Positions 8,786 through 17,604 are shown, counted from the first letter of the stretch. The stretch: DNA of 42,261 nucleotides from Lachnospiraceae bacterium (GCA_017558145.1 JAFYWF010000106.1:1-42261), one strand, 5' to 3'. Notes: generated from the sequence alone by a model not told the origin. Program-made: numbers and translations.

Positions 8786-10128
8786 TATATATCAAATTTA
8801 TAATAGAAATTAAAACTATCTATCATTTTACGTTCAATACGTTGTCTATTTTCTAAGCTACAGTTTATTTGCTTCAATTCCCCCTCATGACCAATCAATC
8901 GCCCTTGAAAATTACAATCATCTATTCTACATCCTCCAGAACAGATGTAACGTAAATGACAATCTTTACATGGAGTTAACATATCAACAGAAGTTTTTTG
9001 ATGTAGTTCACGCCCCATATTCATAAATTTCTTTAATGGCATATCTTTAACATTTCCATAAGAATCCACCTCAGATATTCTATTACAGAAATATACTTCA
9101 CCATCCGCTCCAACAGAAATGCCACCAAAACCACAATTCTTTTCTACAAGATTTTCAGTGTGCCCTTCCATGAAGTTATTATATTTAGCATGTGGGTCCA
9201 AATTATTTTCTATTTCAACTATTCGATTGAAATATTCCTTGTTCTCTATTTCAGTATAATCTGTTTGTCTTCCCCTTAAAATTTTCTTACTTAATTTAAA
9301 GAATACAGGATTATTACATCGTTCCTTAATCCGATTAACCATCTGTCGATAAAGTTCTTTAGTATTTTCCTGAAGATTCTGAAAAGTAAAAGTTGTAGCA
9401 ACTGATGTTCGTACTCCTTGATTGGCAAACAAGATTACAGAATCAAGCGTTTTATTAAAATAGCCATTACCTCGTACCATTGCATTTGATTGTTCATCAA
9501 CGCCATCCAAACTAATTTGTATTTCCTTTATATAAGGAGCCAATAACTCTATTTTATCTTTAGTCCAAAGAATACCATTGGACAGTATCGTAACAGAAAG
9601 CCCTAATTGTGCAGAATACTTAACAATTTCATCAAAATCTGTCCGCATCAACGGTTCTCCTCCTGAAAATGTAACACATTCCCCTCCTTCATCATGAAAT
9701 TCTTTCAATACTTTCTTCCATTCATTGGTTGTAAGTTCGCCTTGTAATTTTCGACCTGCATGCATAAAACAATGTTCACATCTCAAATTACATGCATTAG
9801 TAAGATAACAATTAAGCATCTTATAACCTTCTAAATAATGAATTTCAGGAACTTCTGTTGTACTGGCAAATTGACGGGCAAAAATTGCACCTAATAAGGC
9901 CTTCAACTGATTCATTTCATCAGCATTTGTAATTAATGGAATTATCTCTCCTACAGTGTGCCCTTCTATAAATTTCTCGAGTATTCTTTTCTGCAATTCG
10001 GTTCGTATAACTATCCAATTCCCAGAGTGGACAGATATCACCAACCACCCCTCTTCACAAGAAGAAAATTTTACTTCACCAGCAAAATAAAATCGGTCAT
10101 TACCATTAACATTACCACTTTGTTTCAT
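8785..10128 (-). CDS. Radical SAM/SPASM peptide maturase with N-terminal PqqD-like (RRE) region
   Basis: A 447-residue peptide-modifying radical SAM enzyme. Residues about 25-95 look like a PqqD-type recognition element (FSSCEEGWLVISVHSGNWIV...EKFIEGHTVGEII). The 4Fe-4S site is CNLRCEHC (C113, C117, C120), followed by SGGEPLMR and QISLDGVDE. The SPASM domain has a CGFGG start, VGADGEVYFCNR, then CKDCHLRYICSGGCRIDDC near the C terminus, giving auxiliary-cluster cysteines. The likely substrate is the 36-residue peptide encoded just upstream (10229-10339). A hairpin attenuator lies between the two genes, which would lower maturase expression relative to peptide. The modification is not predictable from sequence. 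Confidence 0.9.
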   Translation of the reverse strand: MKQSGNVNGNDRFYFAGEVKFSSCEEGWLVISVHSGNWIVIRTELQKRILEKFIEGHTVGEIIPLITNADEMNQLKALLGAIFARQFASTTEVPEIHYLEGYKMLNCYLTNACNLRCEHCFMHAGRKLQGELTTNEWKKVLKEFHDEGGECVTFSGGEPLMRTDFDEIVKYSAQLGLSVTILSNGILWTKDKIELLAPYIKEIQISLDGVDEQSNAMVRGNGYFNKTLDSVILFANQGVRTSVATTFTFQNLQENTKELYRQMVNRIKERCNNPVFFKLSKKILRGRQTDYTEIENKEYFNRIVEIENNLDPHAKYNNFMEGHTENLVEKNCGFGGISVGADGEVYFCNRISEVDSYGNVKDMPLKKFMNMGRELHQKTSVDMLTPCKDCHLRYICSGGCRIDDCNFQGRLIGHEGELKQINCSLENRQRIERKMIDSFNFYYKFDI

Positions 10129-10155
10129 ATCCGATGTTCTATCTATTAAAAAATT

Positions 10156-10182
10156 GTGTTCTAAAATCTAATTTTAGAACAC
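10156..10182 (-). terminator. Hairpin with T tract (attenuator) between peptide and maturase genes
   Basis: A perfect 12-bp inverted repeat (GTGTTCTAAAAT, loop CTA, complement). On the minus strand it is followed by AATTTTTTAA, the form of an intrinsic terminator. It lies after the 36-residue peptide gene and 28 bases before the maturase start. Partial read-through would give much peptide mRNA and little maturase mRNA. A second inverted repeat at 10207-10235 overlaps the peptide stop codon. Confidence 0.75.
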
Positions 10183-10228
10183 AACCCAATTGGGATTTGC
10201 TGTATGAAACTAATCCTTGATCAGAAGA

Positions 10229-10339
10229 TTAGTTTTGATTCACATCACAACGCTTAAAACAATACATTGCGCCTACGCGTTCTGTATCTTCAGCAGTTTT
10301 TGCTTCCCAATTGAAAGAAATTACAAAATTTTCTTTCAT
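10229..10339 (-). CDS. Putative 36-residue radical SAM RiPP precursor peptide
   Basis: A short gene between the M42 peptidase and the maturase, on the same strand. The product starts MKENFVISFNWEAKTAEDTE and ends GAMYCFKRCDVNQN, with two cysteines (C27 and C31, a CX3C pair) near the C terminus. The ATG at 10339 is 31 bases after the M42 stop. The frame is open further upstream, but only through M42-coding DNA. Position, size, the downstream attenuator and the adjacent RRE-containing maturase support a substrate role. There is no GG motif, unlike the other precursors in this window. I know no named family for it, and an unprocessed signalling or cofactor-type peptide is also possible. Confidence 0.6.
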   Translation of the reverse strand: MKENFVISFNWEAKTAEDTERVGAMYCFKRCDVNQN

Positions 10340-10370
10340 AACTGAAATACAATTTAAGTTTAACATAAAT

Positions 10371-11408
10371 TTAATTAACACTATTCTGCAAATACTTCGT
10401 AAGAAGAATAATTGCATTATCTGTATCTTCTAATGACACCATTTCATTCGGAGTATGCATATAACGACATGGAATACTTATCAATCCGACCTTTACCCCA
10501 CTGCCTGCAACCTGGACCATGCGAGCATCTGTTCCTGTTGGATGGGCTATAATTTCCATTTGATGTTTGATATTATTAGAAGTTGCTATATTTAACAAAT
10601 TATGAGTAACTTCTTTATTCATATTAGGTCCAAAGGCAATTACTACACCATCTCCTAACTTTATATCTCCATCTTTAATTATAGACATTGTTGGATAATC
10701 GGTTGCATGTGTTACATCTAGAACGATACCTATTTCAGGCATTATACGTTCTGTTATCGTTTGGGCACCTCGTGCTCCTAATTCTTCCTGTACTGAAGCG
10801 ACAAAATAAATATCGTAATCGCTATTTGATTCATACAAACAATGTGCTACTCCAATAAGAATTAAAAGACCTATTTTGTCATCCAAAGACCTTGACGACA
10901 CTAAAGAATTTGACATCAAGACCGGATCCGAAATCACTGTAGCAATAGAACCTAACTGAACATCTTCCATTGCCTCTTTCTTATTATTTACAGCAATGTC
11001 AATCCACAAATCCTCAGATTTGAAATCCTTGGTGTTGTCTGATTGTTCCTGTAAGTGTACTGGTTTTTTCCCAACAACACCAACAATCCTTTTATTTTTT
11101 CCGTTTATCAAGACCCTTTGTCCTGGTAAAACATTAGTATCAAGACCACCAATTTCTTTAAAGTACAAGAATCCTTTTTCATCAATATGACTAATTATCA
11201 ATCCTATTTCATCAGCATGCGCCATCAAAAGGATTTTTTTTCCATTACCTTTTTTGTGTGCTATGCAATTCCCCATAACATCCGTATATATTTCATCAAC
11301 ATACGGAGCTATAGACTTTGCAAATAAATCTATCGTTTGTTCTTCATACCCAGAGGGACTAGAAGTTCGTAAAAGGTCATATAGTATTTCTTTATATTCA
11401 GCAGTCAT
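10371..11408 (-). CDS. M42-family metalloaminopeptidase
   Basis: A 345-residue dinuclear metallopeptidase of the M42 family (glutamyl aminopeptidase/FrvX-like). Ligands are visible: AHADEIG (H64, D66), SRSLDDKIG (bridging Asp), QEELGARGAQ (catalytic Glu-Glu), VLDVTH (Asp) and YMHTPNE (His). The enzymes form large cytosolic TET-like particles and remove N-terminal residues from short peptides. The start at 11408 (MTAEYKEILY) is chosen because the -7 box at 11430-11437 overlaps an in-frame TTG just upstream. As first gene of the peptide-maturase-SNF2 operon, it may trim the modified peptide. A housekeeping role is also possible. Confidence 0.88.
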   Translation of the reverse strand: MTAEYKEILYDLLRTSSPSGYEEQTIDLFAKSIAPYVDEIYTDVMGNCIAHKKGNGKKILLMAHADEIGLIISHIDEKGFLYFKEIGGLDTNVLPGQRVLINGKNKRIVGVVGKKPVHLQEQSDNTKDFKSEDLWIDIAVNNKKEAMEDVQLGSIATVISDPVLMSNSLVSSRSLDDKIGLLILIGVAHCLYESNSDYDIYFVASVQEELGARGAQTITERIMPEIGIVLDVTHATDYPTMSIIKDGDIKLGDGVVIAFGPNMNKEVTHNLLNIATSNNIKHQMEIIAHPTGTDARMVQVAGSGVKVGLISIPCRYMHTPNEMVSLEDTDNAIILLTKYLQNSVN

Positions 11409-11429
11409 ATAATATATTGATTTGAATTG

Positions 11430-11437
11430 CAAAATTA
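11430..11437 (-). promoter_or_regulatory. Promoter -7 box of the M42-peptide-rSAM-SNF2 operon
   Basis: On the minus strand TAATTTTG matches TAnnTTTG exactly, 21 bases before the M42 start codon. A clear TTTG -33 box is not seen (GTTG at about the right place). Confidence 0.6.
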
Positions 11438-11722
11438 GTATTTTCTTTTTAAACCAACAACCTTTTGGAAATATTCCACATTTGAGAGTTCCAAATAATC
11501 ACATTTATATAAAACGGCCTTATTATTTCTATTTAAATGCTCTTATGATAATATGAACAATCTATAAAACGGAACCGATCTTAAACAAAAACCAAGCAAT
11601 CTATATCAAACATCAATCTAGGCAACAAAAAATATTTTTAATAAGCATAAACAATTTTAGTTCAATCTATGTTAATAAGACAGATAATCATTATATTATT
11701 AACACTTAAAACTGGAATATTT
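11438..11722. other. Intergenic region before the GH16 gene
   Basis: AT-rich and non-coding. It carries the upstream part of the minus-strand operon promoter. I could not pick a convincing -7 box for the GH16 gene. No RNA gene or repeat is visible. Confidence 0.5.
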
Positions 11723-12583
11723 ATGAAAAAGAATTTAATTTATTACACTTTGAGTACATTCATTGCTGGATTTCTATTTAGTTGTACAAATGAATCAGAC
11801 AATCTTGCCTCAAACATGATTTCATCTGAAACAACAAATGTTTTGGAACGTAACTCGCGAACAACTAGTCGTGTTATTTTTGAAGACAACTTTGATCAAA
11901 CAGGAACAGTTCCTGATACATCCAAATGGGTATTGTGTACAGCAGGAACATCCGCATGGAATAAATATATGTCCGCCAGCTATGATCAGGCATATCTGAG
12001 TAACGGAAAACTCGTATTAACAGGAGAACTGGTTGATGGAGTATACAAAGCCGGAGGTGTAAGAACTACAGGTAAAGTAGATTTCAAATATGGGAAAGTG
12101 GAAGTCAATGCCAGATTTACCCAAACTGCTCAGGGTGCATGGGCAGCCATTTGGATGATGCCAACCTCTCCAATTTATTCAGGTTGGCCTTCGTGTGGTG
12201 AAATTGACATCATGGAACAACTTAATCATGACAGTTACGTATATCAGACAATTCATAGTTATTATAAAAACACTTTAGGTATAACCACCCCCACACCAAC
12301 AGTTACAGCATCCTACAATGTCGGTGAATTTAACACTTATGCAGTGGACTGGACTCATGATAGACTCGTATTTTCAGTTAATGGTGTAACTACACTTACT
12401 TATCCAAATCTTTATTTAGAAAATGAAAGCACTCAAAAACAATGGCCATTTGACGGAACGTTCCATATCATTCTGAATCAAGCATTAGGTGGTGCTGGAA
12501 CTTGGCCTGGTGCCATTACAAACAGCCAACTACCAGCAGTAATGGAAGTTGATTGGGTTAAAGTTACACAATATGATGAATAA
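11723..12583 (+). CDS. GH16 family glycoside hydrolase (beta-glucanase-like) lipoprotein
   Basis: A 286-residue lipoprotein. The lipobox FLFSC puts the lipidated Cys at residue 21, and the following TNESDN is acidic, as in Bacteroidetes surface-export signals. The catalytic domain spans about 50-286: FEDNFDQ, SKWV, the GH16 signature GEIDIMEQ (nucleophile E160, D162, acid/base E165), AAIWMMP before it, HIILNQALGG and the ending MEVDWVKV. It cleaves beta-1,3 or beta-1,3-1,4 glucans, or related galactans; the exact substrate cannot be read. Translation from an upstream TTA-rich start would spoil the signal peptide, so 11723 is preferred. No SusC/SusD neighbours are present, so this is not a standard polysaccharide locus. 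Confidence 0.92.
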   Translation: MKKNLIYYTLSTFIAGFLFSCTNESDNLASNMISSETTNVLERNSRTTSRVIFEDNFDQTGTVPDTSKWVLCTAGTSAWNKYMSASYDQAYLSNGKLVLTGELVDGVYKAGGVRTTGKVDFKYGKVEVNARFTQTAQGAWAAIWMMPTSPIYSGWPSCGEIDIMEQLNHDSYVYQTIHSYYKNTLGITTPTPTVTASYNVGEFNTYAVDWTHDRLVFSVNGVTTLTYPNLYLENESTQKQWPFDGTFHIILNQALGGAGTWPGAITNSQLPAVMEVDWVKVTQYDE

Positions 12584-12602
12584 TAAGTAGGTACCTGTAT
12601 TT

Positions 12603-12638
12603 ATGTCTCTCCGATCATTTATTGTCTCGGGGAGACAT
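12603..12638 (+). terminator. Terminator after the GH16 gene
   Basis: ATGTCTCtCCGA pairs with TCGGGGAGACAT around a short loop and is followed by CATTTTAATT. It lies 20 bases after the GH16 stop. Confidence 0.7.
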
Positions 12639-12704
12639 CATTTTAATTAGAACTGATAATTTGAGAATATCTCTAATTAGACATTATATTTAATTATCAC
12701 AATA

Positions 12705-12740
12705 TAAAATTACATATTTACAGTCCGATATATTCAGGCT
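12705..12740 (-). promoter_or_regulatory. RiPP-type operator-promoter, copy a (orphan, decayed)
   Basis: On the minus strand AGCCTGAATATATCGGACT (12740-12722) is followed after 9 bases by TAATTTTA (12712-12705), then TATT and GTGATAATTA. This is the arrangement of the other RiPP promoters, with one half-site mismatch and one -7 mismatch. No gene follows on that strand: the convergent GH16 gene ends at 12583. It is probably a leftover from a lost unit. The rest of the 12584-12912 gap holds only the GH16 terminator. Confidence 0.65.
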
Positions 12741-12912
12741 TGATTATCCGAGATTTAATATTTGACATTTATTTACATTATGACACGATTTATCAAAAAC
12801 AGGAATAATGATTAGGTGTTGATCTAAGCCAATCATTATTCCTGTTTGAAATAAATTCTGAGGTAGGTTCAAAGAACTGATAAACATCTTTAAATCTCCT
12901 TAATATTAAAGG

Positions 12913-13518
12913 TTAATTTATTCGTTGAATAATATCAGAGTTTTCTCGTTTTGTTTTGACTTTAAGATCTTTAGAATAGATAGAATATGATATATTAACC
13001 ATAATTCCCCTCAAATCATTGGTGCCATATGTGCCTGATTTTACACATCCATATCGATTAACAAGGTTATTGTAATTAGCACCTTTTAAGATGTCTGAAA
13101 CTAACACATTTAGAGACAGACGGTTCTTCAAAAATGAACCGGCAAGACCGATACTCCAATTATTGGCAGGTTTCTGGCTCATCAATAGGCGAGTTTTATA
13201 TTCCTGGTAACTGAATGATGTAAATATACCAAAATTTGGACTGATTTTATAACTGATATTCAGATTACCATTAAATGATATTTTATCAGCATTATAATAT
13301 TGGTTTAAATAACTATATTTTCCCGATGGGAATACAGCCTCTCCCTCTAAATGTAAGTTCAACTTCGAGAAAGTATTAGTACAACCTATGTTTACACGAA
13401 AATCCTGTTGCGATTTTAGATTAACTGCATTTGTCACTATTATATTACTTTCTGATGAAATTGGGTACTCAATAGTTACGATGGGATCCTTCTCATAGTT
13501 GTATTTATCAAAACACAT
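12913..13518 (-). pseudogene. C-terminal fragment of an outer-membrane beta-barrel gene
   Basis: A 201-residue open frame matching only the last roughly 200 residues of the two full barrels in this window. It begins with YNYEKDPIV, which aligns with YNHRENPIM near residue 570 of the barrel at 17605-19908. It has alternating barrel strands and ends with a charged tail of the same style. No signal peptide, CarboxypepD_reg-like domain or plug is present. Upstream lies an intact RiPP-type promoter (13602-13637) rather than the rest of the gene, so a deletion joined a promoter to a barrel 3' end. An in-frame ATG exists, so a fragment could still be translated, but it would not be exported. Confidence 0.75.
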
Positions 13519-13601
13519 TATTTATAAGTTTTTTAAATTGTTTGAAATGAATAAACTTCATATCACAACAATTGTTAAACATATGGCTAATTATCACGTT
13601 A

Positions 13602-13637
13602 CAAACGTACTGCTATTCAATCCGACCATTTAGGACT
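13602..13637 (-). promoter_or_regulatory. RiPP-type operator-promoter, copy b
   Basis: On the minus strand AGTCCTAAATGGTCGGATT (13637-13619), 9 bases, then TACGTTTG (13609-13602), an exact TAnnTTTG. TAAC and GTGATAATTA follow, as in copies a and f. It now drives only the truncated barrel fragment. Confidence 0.8.
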
Positions 13638-13710
13638 ACTCATTTAATTTTTAAACAGCTTCTAATTATCTATGGTCAACTCGCAAAATAGGTAAATATC
13701 TAACGGATAA

Positions 13711-13742
13711 TTTGTGATTGAAAAAAGTTTTTTGTTATTTTG
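13711..13742 (+). promoter_or_regulatory. Promoter of the second AAA-ATPase/PDDEXK gene
   Basis: TTTG (13711-13714), 20 bases, TTATTTTG (13735-13742). The block from GGATAATTTGTG through GTTATTTTG is almost the same as before the first copy (1730-1767). Confidence 0.7.
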
Positions 13743-13774
13743 TTGGTCAATAAAGAATATAAGCGAAATAAGTC

Positions 13775-15367
13775 ATGAAGTACCCTATTGGAATACAAAG
13801 TTTTGACCGAATTATCGATGAAGGTTATGTTTATGTAGATAAAACTGCACTAATCCATAAGCTCGTAACCGAAGGAAGCATCTATTTCCTTAGTCGCCCA
13901 CGTCGCTTTGGGAAAAGTCTGTTGGTCTCTACCCTCAAAAATTATTTTCTGGGAAAAAAGGAATTGTTCAAGGGGCTTGCCATTGATGCTTTGGAGAAAG
14001 ACTGGCTGGAGTATCCGGTATTTCATGTCGACTTTAACGGAAACGACTTTACCCGCCCCGAAACATTGGTACAAAAGATTGAAAGTGCTGTAGCCACATG
14101 GGAAACGGCATACGGGAAAGACCCGTTAATGACAACATTGGGCGACAGGTTTACTTATGTATTGGCACAAGTTCATAAAAAAACAGGGAAACGTGTCGTT
14201 GTGCTGATTGACGAATACGACAAGCCTATTTTAGATGTGCTTGATACCGGACTTTCTTCAATAATAGCCGGAGAAAAACGCTTGTTGGAAGATCAACATC
14301 GTGAAATCCTAAAAGGTTTCTATTCAACTTTCAAGGCAGCAGACGAGCATCTGAAATTCGTGCTTCTTACAGGTGTAACCAAGTTCTCGCAAGTGAGTGT
14401 GTTCAGCGGTTTTAACCAACCGGCAGACATCAGTATGGATCCCCGCTACGAAGCGCTTTGCGGTATCACCAGTGAGGAACTTTACCATTACTTTGACAAA
14501 CCAATACAGACATTGGCTGTTAAGTTCGGATTCACAATCGAAGAAATGAAGAATTTCTTAAAACAAAAGTATGACGGTTATCATTTTGGTGAAAATTTGA
14601 TTGATATCTACAATCCATTCAGCTTGTTGAATGCTTTTGCTTCGCAACGAATAGACGACTATTGGTTTCGTAGTGGAACACCCACTTATCTGGTACGACT
14701 GCTTAAACACAATAAGGAAAATCTGAATGAATTGACAGGAAAGTATTATGATCCAAGCCAGTTTGTCGATTACAAGGCAGATGTAGAAATGCCGCTTCCT
14801 ATGATATACCAAAGCGGGTATCTCACAATTAAGGGATATAATATGAAACAGAATACTTTTTTGCTCGATTTCCCGAATAACGAAGTGAAAAAAGGATTTG
14901 TTACCATTGTAGCCAATGACTATTTAGGTACAAAAACAGATACCGGTAGTTGGGCACGCGATGTGGTCAATGCTTTGGAAGCCGGAGATACGGAAAAGTT
15001 CCGCAAATTGCTCACATCATTTTTAGCAGACATTCCTTATTCCATGCGTCGTAAAGAAGATGAACGGGAAAAGGAACGCTATTTCCATTACACTTTCTAT
15101 CTGCTTATGCGTATGATAAGTTGCTACACGGTTTATACCGAAAAGGAACAAAGTGAAGGACGAGTGGATTGCATTGTGGCAACTCCCGATTACATCTATA
15201 TTTTCGAGTTTAAACTGGACGGTACAGCCGATGAAGCTTTACAGCAGATAGAGGAAAAAGGCTATGCCCGTTCTTATGAAACAGATAAACGTAAACTATT
15301 CAAGATTGGTGTTAGCTTCTCTTCTAAAACAGGAACTGTGAATGACTGGAAAACAGTTGACCAATAA
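13775..15367 (+). CDS. AAA-ATPase-like / PD-(D/E)XK nuclease protein (copy 2)
   Basis: A 530-residue paralogue of the protein at 1798-3384, highly similar along its whole length. It keeps the Walker A variant RPRRFGKS, Walker B VVLIDEYDKP and the nuclease motif GRVDCI...YIFEFKLDG. Because the promoter block is shared too, the gene seems to have spread together with its promoter. Here it sits on the plus strand between the minus-strand maturase gene (15705-17168) and the truncated barrel gene, and so interrupts a RiPP unit. No transposase or terminal repeats are seen. Function is not established. Confidence 0.85.
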   Translation: MKYPIGIQSFDRIIDEGYVYVDKTALIHKLVTEGSIYFLSRPRRFGKSLLVSTLKNYFLGKKELFKGLAIDALEKDWLEYPVFHVDFNGNDFTRPETLVQKIESAVATWETAYGKDPLMTTLGDRFTYVLAQVHKKTGKRVVVLIDEYDKPILDVLDTGLSSIIAGEKRLLEDQHREILKGFYSTFKAADEHLKFVLLTGVTKFSQVSVFSGFNQPADISMDPRYEALCGITSEELYHYFDKPIQTLAVKFGFTIEEMKNFLKQKYDGYHFGENLIDIYNPFSLLNAFASQRIDDYWFRSGTPTYLVRLLKHNKENLNELTGKYYDPSQFVDYKADVEMPLPMIYQSGYLTIKGYNMKQNTFLLDFPNNEVKKGFVTIVANDYLGTKTDTGSWARDVVNALEAGDTEKFRKLLTSFLADIPYSMRRKEDEREKERYFHYTFYLLMRMISCYTVYTEKEQSEGRVDCIVATPDYIYIFEFKLDGTADEALQQIEEKGYARSYETDKRKLFKIGVSFSSKTGTVNDWKTVDQ

Positions 15368-15704
15368 AACAGTAAAGTTTGGGTACATTATCCGAACTTT
15401 GCATATACAAGGAATATTGTAATAGAAGCGACAGTGATATTTATATTTGAACGATAAATTATCTGATCTCCAACTTTCAGCTATTCGATAAAAAGTATTA
15501 TAAAATATGATAATTCTTTTTATCGAGCGGCTGAAATATAAGAGGGATGTAATAAAAATTACAATGTCAATCGAATTAATTTAAAGTTTTACTCTATCTA
15601 TAGAACGAAATAACAATTCTATTCTTCTGCTTTGCACAGTACTTCAATATTGCTACAGTGTTACTATTGGGGGATAATCTCACTACTATTAATGAGTGTA
15701 TACA
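15368..15704. other. Intergenic region with a long imperfect hairpin (15475-15536)
   Basis: A 337-base non-coding gap between convergent genes. The main structure is an inverted repeat, TTTCAGC..CGATAAAAAG (15475-15494) against CTTTTTATCG..GCTGAAA (15516-15536), which could end transcription from either side. Nothing else is visible. Confidence 0.55.
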
Positions 15705-17168
15705 TTATAAAATGAGATTGGTATCAGTAGCTTTAGGACATCTGGGATCCGGATATTCAAATTTACCTTCACCATATATTTTAGAAATATCTACATAACA
15801 AATTTTTTTGGCTATTTTATTCTTGCAAATATCATATACTTTACAATCTATACATGGAGTTGAATTGTCGGTAATTAAAGACTGATGTTTAGAATACAAC
15901 ATTAAGGCTTTCTCAGAGTTCCAAATATTTTCTATATTTTGATCATGAACGTCACCTAAAACATAATCGCGATTGTCATACAACATTTCACATATAGTAC
16001 ATTTCCCTGATGACAATATAGACATAGAGTAGCTATTAGCATAGCAAGTCTGATTATATTTTATAAAATCATTTTCTGATTTATACTTGCTCATGGAGTA
16101 TCCGGATTTGCCTATTTTATTATACAAGATAGGAAAATCCGTTTTTATATTTTGAGTATAATTAAAAATTAAACTCAGTCTTTCATTACTAACCATATAC
16201 TTATTATAATCCTTTTGATGTTCTGAATAAAAGGCAGGGGTTAATACCCATTTTTCTATACAAGTAAAACGACTAAGGTATTGATATAATTCCTGAATCT
16301 CTTCTTTTGTCGAATTTAAGTTTGTTAAAACACTACGTATTGAAACCTTAACACCAAATTTCTCACATAATTTAAACATTACATCAACTTTTTCAAAGTA
16401 TAACGAAGATACTCCGAGTAGTTTATGGAGTGTTTCGGTGTTAACTGAATCAAGAGAAAATTGTATGGAACCTACACCTAACCCAACAAGAATTTCAAAG
16501 TCATTAACCGATAAAGGTGTCTTTGTTGATATAAATGGAGAGTATTTTTTCTCCACTGCTTTTCTTAAAATATCAGGCCATCCTTTATGAACGAAAATAT
16601 CACCTCCTGTAAGAATTAGGTTTATGACACCTAAAGTATGAGCTTCATCAATTAAAGATATAATTTTTTGTGTATTCAATTCGTTTTTTTCAATTCTTTT
16701 GGCGTAACAATATATACAATTGGTTGTACATTGGGTTGTTACCATCAAATTCATATTTATGGGAGTCAATGGTCTGTGTGGCTCGAATGAATCCATCGGT
16801 AGCACTCCTTTTGTTGTCTTGAATACTCGATTGTCTGGAGTATCTGCATAAAGCAATAACCTTTTAGGCAAAATTACCTCCTGACCTGATACATCCAGTT
16901 TTTTAGCCGAATCATTTTCTATTAACTTTTCTATAAAGATCCGTAATTTATCCGTTCCTATGGATAATTCTTCAGAGATGGATTTTAATGATTCTTCATA
17001 TACTTTTTTCCCAATGTTAGTTAATATAAAACCTAAAAAGGGAGGGATTATTTCAACAGAAGCTGTTACAAAATCATTTTTTTGATCAATAACTTCAGAC
17101 CTTCTTATAATATATGAACAATTAGGTTCATTCCTAATCTCATACTGTGGATTTAATACAATATACAT
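15705..17168 (-). CDS. Radical SAM/SPASM RiPP maturase 1
   Basis: A 487-residue maturase. Its N-terminal 120 residues open with MYIVLNPQYEIRNE, which resembles the openings of the other two island maturases and may form a peptide-recognition domain. The cluster motif is CTTNCIYC (C147, C151, C154), followed by LTGGDIFVHKGW and IQFSLDSVN. The SPASM-like end has a Cys pair around KCTICEMLYD, then CIDCKVYDIC and the shared ending YPDPRCPKA. It belongs with the radical SAM maturases of GG-leader peptides in Bacteroidales. The precursor gene lies 60 bases upstream on the same strand, and a hairpin (17185-17208) separates them. Confidence 0.9.
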   Translation of the reverse strand: MYIVLNPQYEIRNEPNCSYIIRRSEVIDQKNDFVTASVEIIPPFLGFILTNIGKKVYEESLKSISEELSIGTDKLRIFIEKLIENDSAKKLDVSGQEVILPKRLLLYADTPDNRVFKTTKGVLPMDSFEPHRPLTPINMNLMVTTQCTTNCIYCYAKRIEKNELNTQKIISLIDEAHTLGVINLILTGGDIFVHKGWPDILRKAVEKKYSPFISTKTPLSVNDFEILVGLGVGSIQFSLDSVNTETLHKLLGVSSLYFEKVDVMFKLCEKFGVKVSIRSVLTNLNSTKEEIQELYQYLSRFTCIEKWVLTPAFYSEHQKDYNKYMVSNERLSLIFNYTQNIKTDFPILYNKIGKSGYSMSKYKSENDFIKYNQTCYANSYSMSILSSGKCTICEMLYDNRDYVLGDVHDQNIENIWNSEKALMLYSKHQSLITDNSTPCIDCKVYDICKNKIAKKICYVDISKIYGEGKFEYPDPRCPKATDTNLIL

Positions 17169-17184
17169 ACGCTTTCATAATTTA

Positions 17185-17208
17185 TCTCCATCCCAGTTGG
17201 GATGGAGA
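17185..17208 (-). terminator. Strong hairpin between precursor 1 and maturase 1
   Basis: TCTCCATCCCA (17185-17195) and its complement (17198-17208) form an 11-bp perfect stem with almost no loop. There is no T tract, so it may stabilise the precursor mRNA 3' end or act as a processing site rather than a full terminator. Confidence 0.5.
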
Positions 17209-17227
17209 ATTTAAGAGTGTAAAATAA

Positions 17228-17386
17228 TTAAACCAACTTAGTTGGGTCGTCTTCTGGAACAGGTGGTACCTCAATTATTACCGTTTCACCAGCACCACCA
17301 TTTTCACAGATACAAGTTCCTGCTGAACCTCCATTAACATTCTCAAGTTCTGATGTCAATAGGTTTTCTACAACTTTTTTGTTCAT
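17228..17386 (-). CDS. RiPP precursor peptide 1 (GG leader)
   Basis: A 52-residue peptide. The leader MNKKVVENLLTSELENVNGG ends in a double glycine (19-20) preceded by hydrophobic/acidic LENVN, the classical C39-peptidase cleavage site. The 32-residue core starts SAGTCICENGGAGET (C25, C27) and continues with a Pro- and acid-rich tail (VPPVPEDDPTK). It resembles the GG-Bacteroidales natural-product precursor type. Promoter c (17478-17513) and the maturase gene directly downstream make this a self-contained unit. Cleavage and export must come from the C39 exporter at 31995 or one outside the window. Confidence 0.88.
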   Translation of the reverse strand: MNKKVVENLLTSELENVNGGSAGTCICENGGAGETVIIEVPPVPEDDPTKLV

Positions 17387-17477
17387 AATAATAAAATTTT
17401 AAATTTACCTACTCTATTAGCTTTTCGGTTTCCGCTGAAAGTAATAACACGATATAAATTATATCCTCACTTTAATA

Positions 17478-17513
17478 CAAAATTACAGCCTGACAATCCG
17501 AAATATACGGACT
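17478..17513 (-). promoter_or_regulatory. RiPP-type operator-promoter, copy c (precursor 1)
   Basis: On the minus strand AGTCCGTATATTTCGGATT (17513-17495), 9 bases, then TAATTTTG (17485-17478), an exact -7 box. There is no -33 TTTG; the operator occupies its place, as expected for activator-dependent promoters. The precursor start codon is about 92 bases downstream. Confidence 0.82.
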
Positions 17514-17604
17514 CGCAATTTTTATTTTATGCTGGTTCTCAAAATGTCTAATCCAATAATAGTATTGATTATAGAAGCTATTAATTCAAATAAGAGCATT
17601 TTTA

